DNA of 64,000 nt from NCBI GenBank assembly GCA_016946835.1, contig JACVTC010000103.1, positions 519,501-583,500 on the forward strand. Direction: 5' to 3'. Shown in pieces: positions 11,508-24,747 of this stretch (the stretch's first letter is position 1; every line of letters starts with the position of its first letter). Below the pieces are notes generated by a model. It did no database searches. It was not told where the DNA came from and saw nothing but the letters and a program-made list of their open reading frames with translations. A program made the translations under genes and the position numbers. This stretch comes from Neocallimastix lanati (nom. inval.) (Eukaryota > Neocallimastigomycota > Neocallimastigomycetes > Neocallimastigales > Neocallimastigaceae).

Positions 11508-13577
11508 ATGAGATTCAGTAAGATTCTTTCAACTTTATTTATTGCTATAACCGCTCTAGGTGAAATAAGTGATGAGGAAAGGAAACTAAGTGATTGTTTA
11601 GAACAAATTGAACGTAATGGTTGTCCAGCTTATTCCATTAAATTAAATATAGAAAATGAAAAAGTTCTTTGTAATGGTTACAATAACAAAGTTTGTCAAC
11701 GTATTTATCAAAATGGTATTACAGAATATTCAAAATGTAGATTATTAGATGAAGAAACTATTCAGTTCTATCAGAGTATGATTAGTTTATATATGGAAGA
11801 TCTTGAAGAAAAATGTGGTTCTACCACAACTAAAAAGAAAACAAGTACCACTTCTAAAAAAACTACACCAAAAAAAACAACTCCAAAAAAAACTACACCA
11901 AAAAAAACTACTCCAAAACAAACAACTCTAAAAAAAACTACACCTAAACAAACTACTCCAAAAAAAACTACACCTAAACAAACTACTCCAAAAAAAACTA
12001 CACCTAAACAAACTACACCTAAAAAAACTACACCTAAACAAACTACACCTAAAAAAACTACTCCGAAACAAACTACACCTAAAAAAATGACTACTACCAC
12101 TACCACTTCAAAAAAGGTGGTAACTACTTCAAAAAAGACTACTACCACCACTACTACTACCACTCCAAAAAAGGTAGTAACTACTCCAAAAAAGACTACC
12201 ACCACCACTACTACTACCACTCCAAAAAAGGTAGTAACTACTCCAAAAAAGACTACCACAACTACCACTACTACTACTACTTCTAAGAAACCAACTACTA
12301 CCACTACTACTACTACTACTACTTCTAAGAAACCAACTACTACCACTACTACTACTACTACTACTTCTAAGAAACCAACTACTACCACTACTACCACTAC
12401 TACCACTACTACCACCACCACCACTACTACTACTACTACCACTACTACTTCTAAGAAACCAACTACTACTACTACTACTACTACTTCTAAGAAATCAACT
12501 ACTACAACTACCACCACCACTACTACCACTACTACCACTACTTCTAAGAAACCAACTACTACTACTACCACTACGACTACTTCTGAGAAGCCAACAACTC
12601 CTACAATCATCAGTAAACCAATTTCTACTGATGGTAGATGTGGAGAAGAATTTGGAACTGTTTGTGGTGATAACCTTTGCTGTAGTGAATATGGTTACTG
12701 TGATGATAGTCCGGCACACTGTGGTTATGGATGTCAAGTTGGTTATGGTATTTGTGACAGTGATAGAACAGTTGATGAAGTTACCACCACTAAAAAAGTT
12801 ATTCCTACTATCAACAAAAATCCAATTTCTACTGATGGTAGATGTGGAAAAGAATTTGGAACTGTTTGTGGTGACAATCTTTGTTGTAGTGAATATGGTT
12901 ACTGTGATGACAGTCCAGCACACTGTGGTTATGGATGTCAAGTTGGCTATGGTATTTGTGATAGTGATAGAACAGTTGATGAAGTTACCACCACTAAAAA
13001 AGTTATTCCTACTACCAACGAAAAACCAATTTCTACTGATGGTAGATGTGGAGAAGAATTTGGAACTGTTTGTGGTGACAACCTTTGTTGTAGTAAATAT
13101 GGTTACTGTGATGATAGTCCAGCACACTGTGGCTATGGATGCCAAATTGGCTATGGTATTTGTGACAGTGATAGAACAATTGATGAAGTTACCACCACTA
13201 GAAAAGTAATTCCTACTATCAACAAAAATCCAATTTCTACTGATGGTAGATGTGGAAAAGAATTTGGAACTGTTTGTGGTGACAATCTTTGTTGTAGTGA
13301 ATATGGTTACTGTGATGATAGTCCAGCACACTGTGGTTATGGATGTCAAGTTGGTTATGGTATTTGTGATAGTGATAGAACAGTTGATGAAGTTACCACC
13401 ACTAAAAAAGTAATTCCTACTACCAACGAAAAACCAATTTCTACTGATGGTAGATGTGGAGAAGAATTTGGAACTGTTTGTGGTGACAATCTTTGTTGTA
13501 GTGAATATGGTTACTGTGATGATAGTCCAGAACACTGTGGCTATGGATGTCAAGAAGACTATGGTGTCTGTTTTTAA
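11508..13577 (+). CDS. Secreted protein with five CBM18 chitin-binding modules
   Basis: 689 residues, single exon. A signal peptide (hydrophobic core ILSTLFIAITALG) precedes a Cys-patterned N-terminal domain of about 85 residues (from DCLEQIERNGCP to EEKCG) that I cannot assign to a known family. A very long Thr/Lys/Ser/Pro linker (about residues 105-370) made of TTTT and SKKPT or PKKT units follows, likely heavily O-glycosylated. Five hevein-type CBM18 modules start near residues 375, 443, 511, 579 and 647, each with eight cysteines in the pattern C-C-CC-C-C-C-C and a YGYC core. They repeat with an exact 204-bp period. Expected role: chitin binding at the fungal wall. The ATG at 11508 follows an A-rich leader and gives the signal peptide. 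Lys is mostly AAA, unlike the paralogue at 17985. Confidence 0.9.
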   Translation: MRFSKILSTLFIAITALGEISDEERKLSDCLEQIERNGCPAYSIKLNIENEKVLCNGYNNKVCQRIYQNGITEYSKCRLLDEETIQFYQSMISLYMEDLEEKCGSTTTKKKTSTTSKKTTPKKTTPKKTTPKKTTPKQTTLKKTTPKQTTPKKTTPKQTTPKKTTPKQTTPKKTTPKQTTPKKTTPKQTTPKKMTTTTTTSKKVVTTSKKTTTTTTTTTPKKVVTTPKKTTTTTTTTTPKKVVTTPKKTTTTTTTTTTSKKPTTTTTTTTTTSKKPTTTTTTTTTTSKKPTTTTTTTTTTTTTTTTTTTTTTTTSKKPTTTTTTTTSKKSTTTTTTTTTTTTTTTSKKPTTTTTTTTTSEKPTTPTIISKPISTDGRCGEEFGTVCGDNLCCSEYGYCDDSPAHCGYGCQVGYGICDSDRTVDEVTTTKKVIPTINKNPISTDGRCGKEFGTVCGDNLCCSEYGYCDDSPAHCGYGCQVGYGICDSDRTVDEVTTTKKVIPTTNEKPISTDGRCGEEFGTVCGDNLCCSKYGYCDDSPAHCGYGCQIGYGICDSDRTIDEVTTTRKVIPTINKNPISTDGRCGKEFGTVCGDNLCCSEYGYCDDSPAHCGYGCQVGYGICDSDRTVDEVTTTKKVIPTTNEKPISTDGRCGEEFGTVCGDNLCCSEYGYCDDSPEHCGYGCQEDYGVCF

Positions 13578-14510
13578 AATTTTTTTTTCTTTTTTTTTTA
13601 AAAAAATCTTGAAATAATTTATAAAAAAAAAAAAAAAAAAAAATAGAAATAAAAATAAGAAGAAAATATATATTTAAAAAGCTTAAAAAAATTAGAAAAA
13701 AAAAAAAAAAGTTACAATCAAGAATATAATAATTAATGATATATTATATATTTATAATAGAAAGAAAATATATATATTAAAGAAATTTAAAAAATAAAAA
13801 AAAAAAAAAAAAAAAGACAATTCATAATTTAAATTAAGATCATTATATATATATAAAACTTTATAAAGTTCATACTAAAAAAAAAAATAAAATAAAAATA
13901 TTAATATTTGTATATACCTATTTATATATTTATAAATAATGTATATATATGTATAATTAATTATTAAAGTTAATTCATTATACAAACAAAAAAATATATA
14001 TATATTAATATAAAAGTATTTATAAATATCTTAATAAAAAAAAAAAAAGTATATAAAAATAAAAATAATAATAAAAATAAAAATAAAATTTAGAAAAATT
14101 TTATTATATTAATTTATAAAAGATAAATATTATTATGAATCAAAAATTATTTAAATAAAGAAAATATTAAACATTTATTTAAAAATATTTTATAAATAGT
14201 ATGATTAAATCCAAAATTCTTTTTAACTTAATGCTTTCTTGAAGAAGAGAACCATCATTTCTTTCTTTTCAGATAGTCAATTCAAACCCTAATCTGGAAT
14301 TATGAATTTCCCTTTTAAACCCGACGTCTTAATAATCTTGGGAGGGGGAGGAGGTTTCGTTTACCTATGAACTTTTTTTTTCTGAATTAATTTATACACT
14401 TTATTTTAAATAGATTACTTTTTATTATTTCACATTACTATTTAAAAAATATTAGTATGTTTCAACTGGACAAATAATATTTAATTTTTTTTTTTTTTTA
14501 TTAATTCCGT

Positions 14511-14561
<51 letters not shown>

Positions 14562-17500
14562 TAATATACAAAATATTCATGTCATTACTAATTGAATAAG
14601 TAAATAAAGTTTAAAGTTTGTAATTATAGCGGCTGTAAAAAAAAAAAAAAAAAATTTATATTATACAAAAATCAAGTATTAAACATTATTAAGAATTAAA
14701 AATATAAATATAAATTTATTAATTGGTAAATTTATTCATATTTTATTAATTTCGATTATTCAATTATTTATTATTTATTATTATTTATTATTATTTATTT
14801 ATTATTAAATTATTTTTATTATTTATTATAATTATTACTTGTTATTCATTATAATATATTCTTTATTATTTGTTATTGCTATTAATTATTTATTATTTAT
14901 TATAATTTATTATTATTTATTATTATTTTTTATTATTTATTATTATTTTTTATTATTTCTATAAAAATTTTCCACTTGGTGGTATGATCACGTTACCTTA
15001 ATCATAATGTGATATTCTTTATGTTGTAGTTGGTTTAATAAGTGTATTTGAGTTATTAATAATTTTTATTAATATTTTATTTATTTTTATAATTAACAAT
15101 ATTATTTCTACTAATTAATATTAATTATACTGTAAAGTATTAATATATAATTATAAATATATATATAAATATAATATATATATAAATAAATAATAATATT
15201 TTAATATGAAAAATATATAATAATATATAATATAAACTATTATATTAATTATATATACTTTAATAATTATAAACTTTAATAATTTAAAATGAGAAGTATA
15301 ATTTAATATTTAAGAAATATATATAAGGAATATAAATAATATAAAATATAAATAATATAAAATATAAATAATATAAAATATAAATAATAATATAAAATAT
15401 ATAATAATATAAATTATTGTAATAACTGAATATACAAATATTCAAATATACAAATATGTTTACTTAACATATTTGTTTTATATCAATCAACTTGAATTTA
15501 TATATTTATTTATTTTATATTTATATATTTATTTATTTTTGAATTAATAAAATGAATGTATGAATTTTAATATTTTCTTCTTTGTCTTATAATAGAAAAT
15601 AATAAAGAAATTTTTTTTTTTTAAATCTTTTATTTTATTTATTTATTTATTTTTAATCCCTATAAACATTACTCATTCTATAGAAGCATGCATTTCATGT
15701 TTTTAATTCACTAAAAATAAAAAAAAAACAATTCCAACAATCATTATTAATATATTTAACTTTTATTTATTTAGTAAATAAATATAAATTACAAATACCA
15801 ACAACAATTATATTAAATAAATAATAAATAAATAATAAATAAATAAATAAATAATTGAATAATATATAATTGTATAATAAATAAATAAAAATTAAATAAA
15901 TTAAATAAATAAATAAACAATTGATTTATATAAATAAATAAATAATTGAATAATAAATAAATAATTGAATAATAAATAAATAAATAACTGAATATTAATG
16001 TTCAAAATTCGAAATACAAAAAAAAAAAAAAGACGAAAAAAGAAAAAAAGAAAAAAAGAAAAAAAAAGATGAACATTTAGATATATTAATTTTTTATTAA
16101 TTATCTAATTTATTTTATATTTATTAATATGTAAATATATATACATATTAATAAATATATCTTTATATACATTTTATATATAAATTTTATATTTATTTAT
16201 TTTATATATATATATTTTGTATTTATTTTATATTAATTTATATATTTATATTTATATATTTTATACTAATTTATATATTTATATTTTGTGAAGTATTTTA
16301 ATATTGTAAATTACAGTATTATATATTTTATTTTAAATTGTATTTGTGTAATTTATTATAATAATAATTAATTAATTAATTAATTATGGAATATTGTATA
16401 ATATTTATTATTTCATTATTATTTATTAATCAATACTCTTTATTATTTATTATTTATTATTTATTAATCAATACTCTTTTTTTATTATTTATTATTCAAT
16501 TATTTATTATTCAATTATTTATTATTTATTATTTCTTATTTCTTATTTCTTATTTCTTATTTCTTATTTCTTATTTATTATTTATTATTTATTATTTATT
16601 ATTTATTATTTATTATTCAATTATTTACTTTTTTTTTAATTAAAATAATTTGAATTAATAAATTTTTTTTTTTTTTTTTTTTACAAAATTATGTCTAATA
16701 TATTAAAAAAAAAAATGTATCTAAAAGTTTATGGATAGTAAAAAAAGAAATTATTAACCATTAAAATTTATAATTATTTAAATACTATTTAATATATACT
16801 GATGGATTACTCTAATACAATTTAATATAAGTACAATAGAGATTGTTAATTTATATATTTGTTTGTGTTCAAACTTTTTTCTTTATTTTATCTTTAATTC
16901 CTAATAATATACAAAATAAATTAAATTATCTAGCTATCCATTTATTTATTTTAAATAGATAAATAAATGAACAAACTAAATAATTTTTATTCTTTCTATG
17001 TGTGTAACCTTCATATTTTTTTTGTTATTATTAATTAATAACTAATTAATAAAACCTAAAACAATAATATAATTTAATTTTTTTTAACTTTAAGAAATTA
17101 AAAATTTTTACAATACTTAACTAATATATGAAATTTACATTTTTTGTTTGGAGATAAAATTTATATTATAATTAAATTATACAGAATAATATATAAAAAA
17201 AGTTTCGAAAATAAATAAATAAAAATAAATAAATAAAAATAAATAAATAATAAATAAATAAATAAATATTAAATAAATAAATAATAAATATATAAATAAA
17301 TAAATATTAAATAAATAAATAGTTAAATATGTAATTAAATAAATTTAATAAATATTTTTATATATAATATATAAATAGTTCATTTATATATTCTACTATA
17401 TTACGAAGAAAATATTAATTTATATATATTTAATTCATTCTCCATTTTTTATATTAATGAATTAATGTATTATGGCTATTATTCTCTTGACATATATTAC

Positions 17501-17584
17501 TATACATATATTATAATATATAAATTTATTGCTTAATATTAATACTATGAATTATATATATATTATTATTAATTAATAATAATA

Positions 17585-17617
<33 letters not shown>

Positions 17618-17980
17618 CAACAATAATAATAACAATAACAATAATAAAAAAAATAAAAGAGAGAGAAAAAAAAAGTATTTATACATATATAGATAATTGT
17701 TATAATTAAATATAAATAAAATTTTATATAAATACTATTAATTTTTCTTTATTTTTTTTTTCTGCAATTATTTTATTTTTAGTTTTTTTATATAATTAGT
17801 TATATAAATTTAAAAAAAATAATATAATAAAAAAAAAAAATAAAAAATTAAAAAAAAAATAATATAGACAATTAGAATTATATAATAATTTATTATATAA
17901 TACTAAGCTATAAAATAAAAATTTAAGATATATTTATCGGATAAAATAATAATATATTTTACAAAAAAAAATATTTAATT
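13578..17980. other. AT-rich intergenic DNA with low-complexity arrays
   Basis: No gene seen. Contents: T run at 14512-14560; ATT-rich arrays near 14760-14960; a GC-richer patch at 14220-14360 (listed separately); an AT array at 16380-16640 that shares a phrase with loci near 43.7 and 56.06 kb; AAAT arrays near 15810-16000 and 17210-17330. The open frame at 16386-16643 is only the translation of the repeat. Confidence 0.6.
14210..14365 (-). mobile_element. Possible tRNA-like SINE head fossil
   Basis: A GC-richer patch with no open frame. On the minus strand TTATTAAGACGTCGGG (14335-14320) resembles the A-box region of the SINE at 963-1431, and GGGTTTGAATTGAC (14289-14276) is a weak B box, 46 bases apart as in a tRNA. 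No poly(A) tail is visible, so it would be truncated. Confidence 0.3.
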
Positions 17981-17984
17981 TAAG

Positions 17985-19736
17985 ATGAAGTTCTTTACAT
18001 TATTTGTTACTTTATTTGCATCAGTCTTAAGTGTCAAGGCACTTGACTTTGATCAAATTATGTGTGGTCTTGCTATGGAATACAAAGGTTGTCCAGTATC
18101 AGCTTTACTTAACATTGATATGAATAATATTGATTATACCATTGTTTGTCAAATATATAAGAATGATAATTGTCAAAAAATATTTAAGGATGGTATTGGT
18201 TCCATTTCTAGTTGTAAGGCCATGGGTGCTGAAAAAATTAAGAGTTATGAAAAGAGAATTAACCAATATTTAGGTGATGTAGAAAGTCATTGTGGTACTT
18301 ACGCTACTACTAAGAAATCCACCACCACTTCTAAGAAATCTTCTACCTCAAAAAAGTCTACTACCACTACTACTACCACTACTTCTAAGAAGTCAACTAC
18401 CACTACTACTACCACCACTTCTAAGAAGCCAACTACCACTACTACTACCACCACTTCTAAGAAGCCAACTACCACCACTACCACTACTACTACTACTACT
18501 ACTTCTAAGAAGCCAACTACCACCACTACCACTACCACTACTACTACTTCTAAGAAGCCAACTACCACCACTACCACTACTACTACTACCACTACTTCTA
18601 AGAAGCCAACTACCACTACTACTACTACTACCACTACTACTACTTCTAAGAAGCCAACTACTACTACTACCACTACCACAACTACTTCTAAGAAGCCAAC
18701 TACTACTACTACCACTACTACTTCTAAGAAGCCAACTACTACTACTACCACTACTACTAAGAAGTCAACCACTACTACTACTACCACTACTAAGAAGTCA
18801 TCTACCAAGAAAACTACTACTAAGAAGTCTTCTACCAAGAAGACTACTACTAAGAAGTCTTCTACTAAGAAGTCTACTACTAAGAAGTCTACTACTACCA
18901 CTAAGAAGGTTAATGTTACTTCTTCTAGGAAGATTCCAACTTCTACTGTTTCTGGCAGATGTGGTCCAAAGTACGGTGCCTGTGCCAAGAAGGGTTACTG
19001 CTGCAGTAAGTACGGTTACTGTGGTAAGTCCAAGGATTACTGTGGTAAGGGATGTCAAAGTGAATTTGGTGTTTGTGATGAAGATAAGAGCACTACTACC
19101 AAGAAGACTACAACTAAGTCTTCTACTAAGAAGACTACTACTAAGAAATCTTCTACTAAGAAAACTACTACTAAGAAGACTACTACTAAGAAGTCTACTA
19201 CTACCACTAAGAAGGTTAATGTTACTTCTTCTAGGAAGATTCCAACTTCTACTGTTTCTGACAGATGTGGTCCAAAGTACGGTGCCTGTGCCAAGAAGGG
19301 TTACTGCTGCAGTAAGTACGGTTACTGTGGTAAGTCCAGTGACTACTGTGGTAAGGGATGTCAAAGTGAATTCGGTGCTTGTGACGCTGTAAAGTCAAGC
19401 ACTAAGAAGTCTTCCACCAAGAAGACCACTACCAAGAAGTCTTCCACCAAGAAGTCTTCCACCAAGAAGTCTTCCACCAAGAAGTCTTCCACCAAGAAGA
19501 CTTCCACCAAGAAGACTTCTACCAAGAAGACTTCTACCAAGAAGACTACTAAGACCTCCTCTAAGAAGTCTTCTACCACTTCCAAGGTTCCAATTTCTAC
19601 TGTCTCTGGCAGATGTGGTCCAAAGTATGGTGCCTGTGCCAAGAAGGGTTACTGCTGCAGTAAGTACGGTTACTGTGGTAAGTCCAGTGACTACTGTAAA
19701 AGTGGATGTCAACCAAAGTACGGTCTCTGTAAATAA
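17985..19736 (+). CDS. Secreted protein with three CBM18 chitin-binding modules
   Basis: 583 residues, single exon. The signal peptide is [19 protein letters not shown]. The N-terminal Cys domain ([11 protein letters not shown] .. ESHCG) has the same spacing as the domain in the 11508 gene. A Thr/SKKPT linker (about residues 105-320) leads to three CBM18 modules starting near residues 323, 425 and 541, separated by Lys/Ser/Thr spacers; the last ends the protein. Each module has eight cysteines ([20 protein letters not shown]). The three modules are nearly identical in DNA, which implies recent duplication or conversion. Codons differ from the neighbours: Lys is almost always AAG, and TAC and GGT are preferred in the modules, as in highly expressed genes. 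Probably a wall or extracellular chitin-binding protein. Confidence 0.9.
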   Translation: MKFFTLFVTLFASVLSVKALDFDQIMCGLAMEYKGCPVSALLNIDMNNIDYTIVCQIYKNDNCQKIFKDGIGSISSCKAMGAEKIKSYEKRINQYLGDVESHCGTYATTKKSTTTSKKSSTSKKSTTTTTTTTSKKSTTTTTTTTSKKPTTTTTTTTSKKPTTTTTTTTTTTTSKKPTTTTTTTTTTTSKKPTTTTTTTTTTTTSKKPTTTTTTTTTTTTSKKPTTTTTTTTTTSKKPTTTTTTTTSKKPTTTTTTTTKKSTTTTTTTTKKSSTKKTTTKKSSTKKTTTKKSSTKKSTTKKSTTTTKKVNVTSSRKIPTSTVSGRCGPKYGACAKKGYCCSKYGYCGKSKDYCGKGCQSEFGVCDEDKSTTTKKTTTKSSTKKTTTKKSSTKKTTTKKTTTKKSTTTTKKVNVTSSRKIPTSTVSDRCGPKYGACAKKGYCCSKYGYCGKSSDYCGKGCQSEFGACDAVKSSTKKSSTKKTTTKKSSTKKSSTKKSSTKKSSTKKTSTKKTSTKKTSTKKTTKTSSKKSSTTSKVPISTVSGRCGPKYGACAKKGYCCSKYGYCGKSSDYCKSGCQPKYGLCK

Positions 19737-19739
19737 ATT

Positions 19740-20706
19740 ACATAATTAAATAAATAATATAAAGTATTATAAATCATCAAATCAAAATTATAATAATAAT
19801 ATATATAAAAAAAGAAATAATTAATATGATTACTCTGAAATAAATCAGAAAAAAAAAAAAAAGAAAAAGAAAAAAGAAAGTAAAAAATAAAATGAATAAT
19901 AATAAAAATGAAAATTGAAAAAATTAAAGAGAGAATGTTTTGGGAATATTAAGAAAATAAAAGAAAAGAAAAGAAAAAAATTAATATAATATATATGTAA
20001 TATATATTTTATATAATATATAAAACCAATATTATAATTATTAATGCTATATATTATATTAAATTTCTTTTAATTATTTTATATAAAAAAAATAAATAAA
20101 AAAACCCATCATTTAGCTTTATAGAAGGATGAAAATATATTTTTTTTTAATTTTTAAGTTATTATTTTTTAATATAATTTTTTATTCTTTTTCTTTATAT
20201 TTTTCACAGATTTATTTTTTCTTTTTTATTTATTTTACTTTTTCAAAAAAATATTATAATATAATTAAATATTATTATTATTAATTTTTAATATATTTTT
20301 TATTTCCTTTTTTTTTTTTTTTTTTCTTTACAAATATATAAGAAAAGAAAAAAAAAAAAAAGGATTAGAAATGAAAAAAAAATAATATAAATATAAATAT
20401 ATATCTATTTTTTTATTTTTAAAATTTTTTTTTTTTTTTTTTTTTTTATAATGCTTAAAAAAAAAAAAAAGAAAAGAAAAATTTTTTTAAAAAAAAAGAA
20501 AATAAATGAATAAAATTAATAAATTTTAAAATATATAAAATATAATATATAAAATATTATATAAAAATATTATATAAAAATATTATATAAAAATATTATA
20601 TAAAAAAAAATAAAAATAAAAGAAAATAAAAGAAAGTAAAAAATAAAATATTATATATTTATTTTATAATATGTTTTTTGTTTTAATGTTGATTTTTGTA
20701 TTAAAG

Positions 20707-20738
<32 letters not shown>

Positions 20739-20790
20739 TTATTTTATTTCTTTTTTTTTAAAAATTTTCGCTATTAACTTTTACTGATTT
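19740..20790. other. AT-rich intergenic DNA, no gene seen
   Basis: A and T runs, a tandem TATTATATAAAAA array near 20550-20605 and a T run at 20707-20733. No coding signal. Confidence 0.65.
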
Positions 20791-20799
20791 TAAAAAGGA

Positions 20800-23395
20800 T
20801 AACGAATTATGAAGATCCATCTTTCTTTATTGGTAGTAATAAATTACCTAAAACTGACAACTATACTTATCTTGGTATTCCTTTTGATGAATCTTTTAAT
20901 TTAAACGTCAAGTTAAATTCGTGCGTCAATTCTGAAGAAACAGTAAGACAGGCCAGCAGGGCTAGCGCAACCAATGAAGATCATAATATTGTTTCTTAAA
21001 ATTAGGATTAACATTGCGAAATCAAAATTAATTATTATACTTCAGAAGTAAATCTGATTTATCCGATAATCAAGATGATTCTTCAGATGATCACTACTCT
21101 AAGTGTGCTAAATGTTTACTTTTATTATTTAACAAAATCTGGGATGGTGACTTCCCTGAAGAGTGGAATTCGGCTTCTATAATATTAATTCCAAAAAAAG
21201 GAGATCTTTCGGATTGTAATAATTATCGTGGTATTTCTCTTATTAATGTTGGCTTAAAAATTATTTCAAAGATTGTTACTAATAGAATTGCTAAATATGC
21301 CCTTGAACATAAATTTGTTAGACCTGAACAATTTGGATTTAGAAATAAAGAAGAATGCATAAGTTTATATATTTCAATTAGAGAGATATGTTAAAGAAGA
21401 AAATTTCAAGGAAATTTTACTTATCTTACTTTTCTCGATCTTAAAAAAGCCTATGATTCAGTTCCTATCTTTAATATTTTGACCAAATTATATAACTTAG
21501 GAATTAGAGATAAATGTCATCTGTTTTTAAAGAATCTTTATCTATCTTCTAAAGCTCGTGCTTTTTTTAATGGTAATCTTTCAGAAGAATTTTCGATTAA
21601 TCGGGGTGTTAGACAAGGATGCCCTCTATCTCCTATTTTATTCAATTTGTTCATTAATGATGTACTGGATAATTGTGATAAGTATGGTGTATATTTAGAT
21701 TCTCAATATTGTTGTGGTGGACTTTTTGCGGATGATATTGTTTTAGTTTCTCCATCTAAACAAGCTCTTAAGAAAATTTTGAATAAAGTTCATGAATATG
21801 CTATTAAAAATGAAATGACTTTTGGAATTAATAAGTGTGCTACTCTTGTTGTAAAACCGATTAACTTTGTTAAACCGATAAACTATGAATATCCATCTTT
21901 CTTTATTGGTAGTAAAAAATTACCTAAAACTGACAACTATACCTATCTTGGTATTCCTTTTGATGAATCTTTATCGCTGAAACCTATACAATCCAAATTA
22001 AACAGTAATTTAAATGTCAAGTTAAATTTGTACTTTCGATTTCTTATTAATAAATCTGTTCCTCTCCCATTGAAGAAATATGTTTTAATTTCGTTTATTC
22101 ATAGCCTTGTTATATATTATGCGCCTCTCTTCGGTTCAAATAAGAGCAGATGCACTAAAGCTCAAAAAAATTATTAATAGAGGACTTCATCGGAGTTATG
22201 GATTTAAATCTCGTCATTCTTATGTTATTCTCCGTGATTATTACTTGTGAATTGAGAATACCTCCTCTTTCAGCTGTCTGTGCTATATCTCAATTACGCT
22301 GCATTAGAAAATGGAAAAAAAAAACACATCATGTATTATTAATCATCTCACTCATAATATTCCTACTATGTCACATTACTCATGGATTAAAGAATCAAGG
22401 ACTTTGGATAAGAAATTAAATGGTAAGAAAACAAGTGAAATTAAAAAAGTTTTATTGGGAAAGAGAATGTCTTCAAACCCTCAAAAGCTAAAAAAAAAAA
22501 AAAAAAAAAGCAATTAATTATTTACAAGAAGAATGATTTTGGATTTATTTCAGAAATCAGAAACTTAACATTTTAATATCCTAAGTATCAATTGGGATTC
22601 TTTTGAATTTCTCGAATTAGGTGTGGTTTTAAATTTGACATTAGTATTTCCATTAAAAGAAAAAAATAGTCTCAGAAGATTGCCCTAAATGCTGCCCATG
22701 TTGTGGTGTTAGTGTATCTAGCTTTTCTCACTGGATCTTTGCCTGTAAAGAATTGGAAAATTACAGAAATAAATCTTTACCATTTCCAGATGATCTCTTT
22801 TTGAAGTTTGCAATGATAATTGAAACAAGAATCCTTGGATGTTTCTTTAGATTCAGAAAAGGATTATGATAATAATATTTATTATTATATATTGAGTGCA
22901 CTTCTTGGTGGGCGTTCAATATATTCAAAAATTAAAGTTAACGATGGGGAACAAAGACAATTAGTTGACAATATTTTTAAACAAAGTTCAACTTCGTCGA
23001 TTGTTCCGTATTTTGTAGGGATTGCGGAGTTTTTGACAAACGTAATACCATTAATTTGTCGATCTTTTAGATTAATGATGAAATGGTATTCCATTGAATC
23101 TGCCGTTGCCGAGAGCGTCGACGTTGAAATGATAAGGCATGGATTTTCACCTCCAGATACAGATTCGATTGATAACACTAATACTGATATTATTACTCCT
23201 AATAATGGACTTGGTGTTATTATCGAGGAGTGGGAGAAGTTAGAGGCTATTGCTTCTAACGCACTTTTATAATTATAATAATATATAATATTTTATTTTA
23301 TGTATTTTATTATTTTTATTTTTCTTCAAAATCATGTAATTTTATTATTATTATAAATTAAATAAAGTTATTCTCTAAGTCTAAAAAAAAAAAAA
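20800..23395 (+). mobile_element. Decayed LINE (non-LTR retrotransposon) with rearranged 5' end
   Basis: The reverse transcriptase is readable from about 21050 to 22177: KKGDLSDCNNYRGISL, VRPEQFGFRNK, FLDLKKAYDSV (motif A), GVRQGCPLSPILFNLF (motif B), LFADDIVL (motif C) and YTYLGIPFDESL (after the palm). A TAA lies inside the domain near 21391 and several frame changes follow 22177. A C-terminal Cys/His cluster (CCPCCG..H..C) lies near 22690-22750, and a C-terminal open segment runs to 23272. The 3' end has AATAAA near 23360 and a short A run ending near 23395, as expected for target-primed insertion. No endonuclease domain is visible. The left end (about 20806-20925) is a displaced near-copy of 21885-22027. 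Inactive; the clade is not resolved by eye. Confidence 0.85.
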
Positions 23396-23492
23396 GTAAT
23401 TCTACATAAAATATAATATTGATTGAGACACACAGAGTTTTTAATATCACTTTGGTTTATGTATAAAATATGAAAAAAAATTTTTTTTTGTA

Positions 23493-23538
<46 letters not shown>

Positions 23539-23618
23539 CCGGATGAAAATAAATAAGACATAAAAATATTAATTGAATATACTTTTTTTCAATTAGTATT
23601 TATATGTTTTCCTTTTTC

Positions 23619-23651
<33 letters not shown>

Positions 23652-24534
23652 GAATATTTTTGAATTATGATATTCAATTAGCATACTTTTATCTTTTAGT
23701 ACCTGCATTTCTATCAAATAATCTTTTTTGTTTTTTTTTTATCTTTTGTATGAATACCGACTATTGTAATTTCTTTCATTTTCTGATTAATATTTTGTCC
23801 TATATAATTCAACATTATAATATTCTACTCTGTCTATTTGCAGTATGTTAATTTTTATTTGATATAATAGATTTAATAAACTTTTTGTTTTATCTTCAAT
23901 ACACTTTTGGCCATTTATACTTTTTAAATAAAATATCTTAATTGGTATCGTTCTAAACTTTTTCAAATTTTTTTTTTTTTTTAAATAATTCATGTTCACT
24001 TAATTGAATATATTTATGATTTCATTTACATTTTTATCAATTTCTATTTATTAAGATTATAATTTATATTTAGATTTATTTATTTAACTTATGAAAAATT
24101 AAATAAAATAAAATAAATAAAATGTATGTAAAAATATTATAATAAATATTTCTATTTAATTTTTTTTATATTTATTCTTATTTTATTTTATTTTATCTTT
24201 TTTTTTTTTTATTTTTTTATTTTTTTATTTTTATTTTTATTTTTATTTTTATTTTTATTTTTATTTTGAAATAGGTTTATACGTTTGTTTGATTCTTTTT
24301 CAAAATAAATAAAATAATCTTTTCTTTATATATATTATATATATTATATATTATATCATTTCGAAAAAAAAATTATATATATATATATTTATTCATATAT
24401 ATTTTATTTTTTTTTTTTTTTAAAAAAAAAAAAATACTATTAAATGAAATAATAATTACTTTTTTTTAAAATTATTATTCAATTTAATTAATACATGTAG
24501 TGATGATATAAAATTGAAATATCTATATTTTTAT

Positions 24535-24587
<53 letters not shown>

Positions 24588-24690
24588 CTAGACTTGAAGG
24601 TTGAGGAGAAAAAGATGTAATTTGTATTTTTTTTTTTCCAATTTGTGCATAAGGAAAATTATCTTTTGTTAAAAGGAGGAAAAAAAAATT
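23396..24690. other. AT-rich intergenic DNA, no gene seen
   Basis: T run near 23490-23534, A run near 23620-23647, (TTTTTA)n near 24210-24265 and a T run of about 45 at 24537-24582. Short open frames on both strands lack any recognisable domain. Confidence 0.6.
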
Positions 24691-24747
24691 CAATTCATAT
24701 TTGGTTTGAATTATTTCTATACAATTTATATTTAGTTTGAATTATTT

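Noticed and set aside
11771-12610. Minus-strand ORF rich in Val/Phe/Gly inside the first CBM18 gene
   Set aside because: Antisense translation of the (ACN)n Thr linker; no domain and no start context.
12495-13553. Minus-strand ORF of 352 residues over the CBM18 modules
   Set aside because: Mirror of a periodic coding repeat with no stops by composition; Ser/Thr/Ile repeats only.
16386-16643. Short hydrophobic ORF
   Set aside because: Made entirely of TTATTATTTA repeats.
18292-19392. Leu/Arg-rich ORF in another frame of the second CBM18 gene
   Set aside because: Out-of-frame reading of the Thr/Lys repeats.
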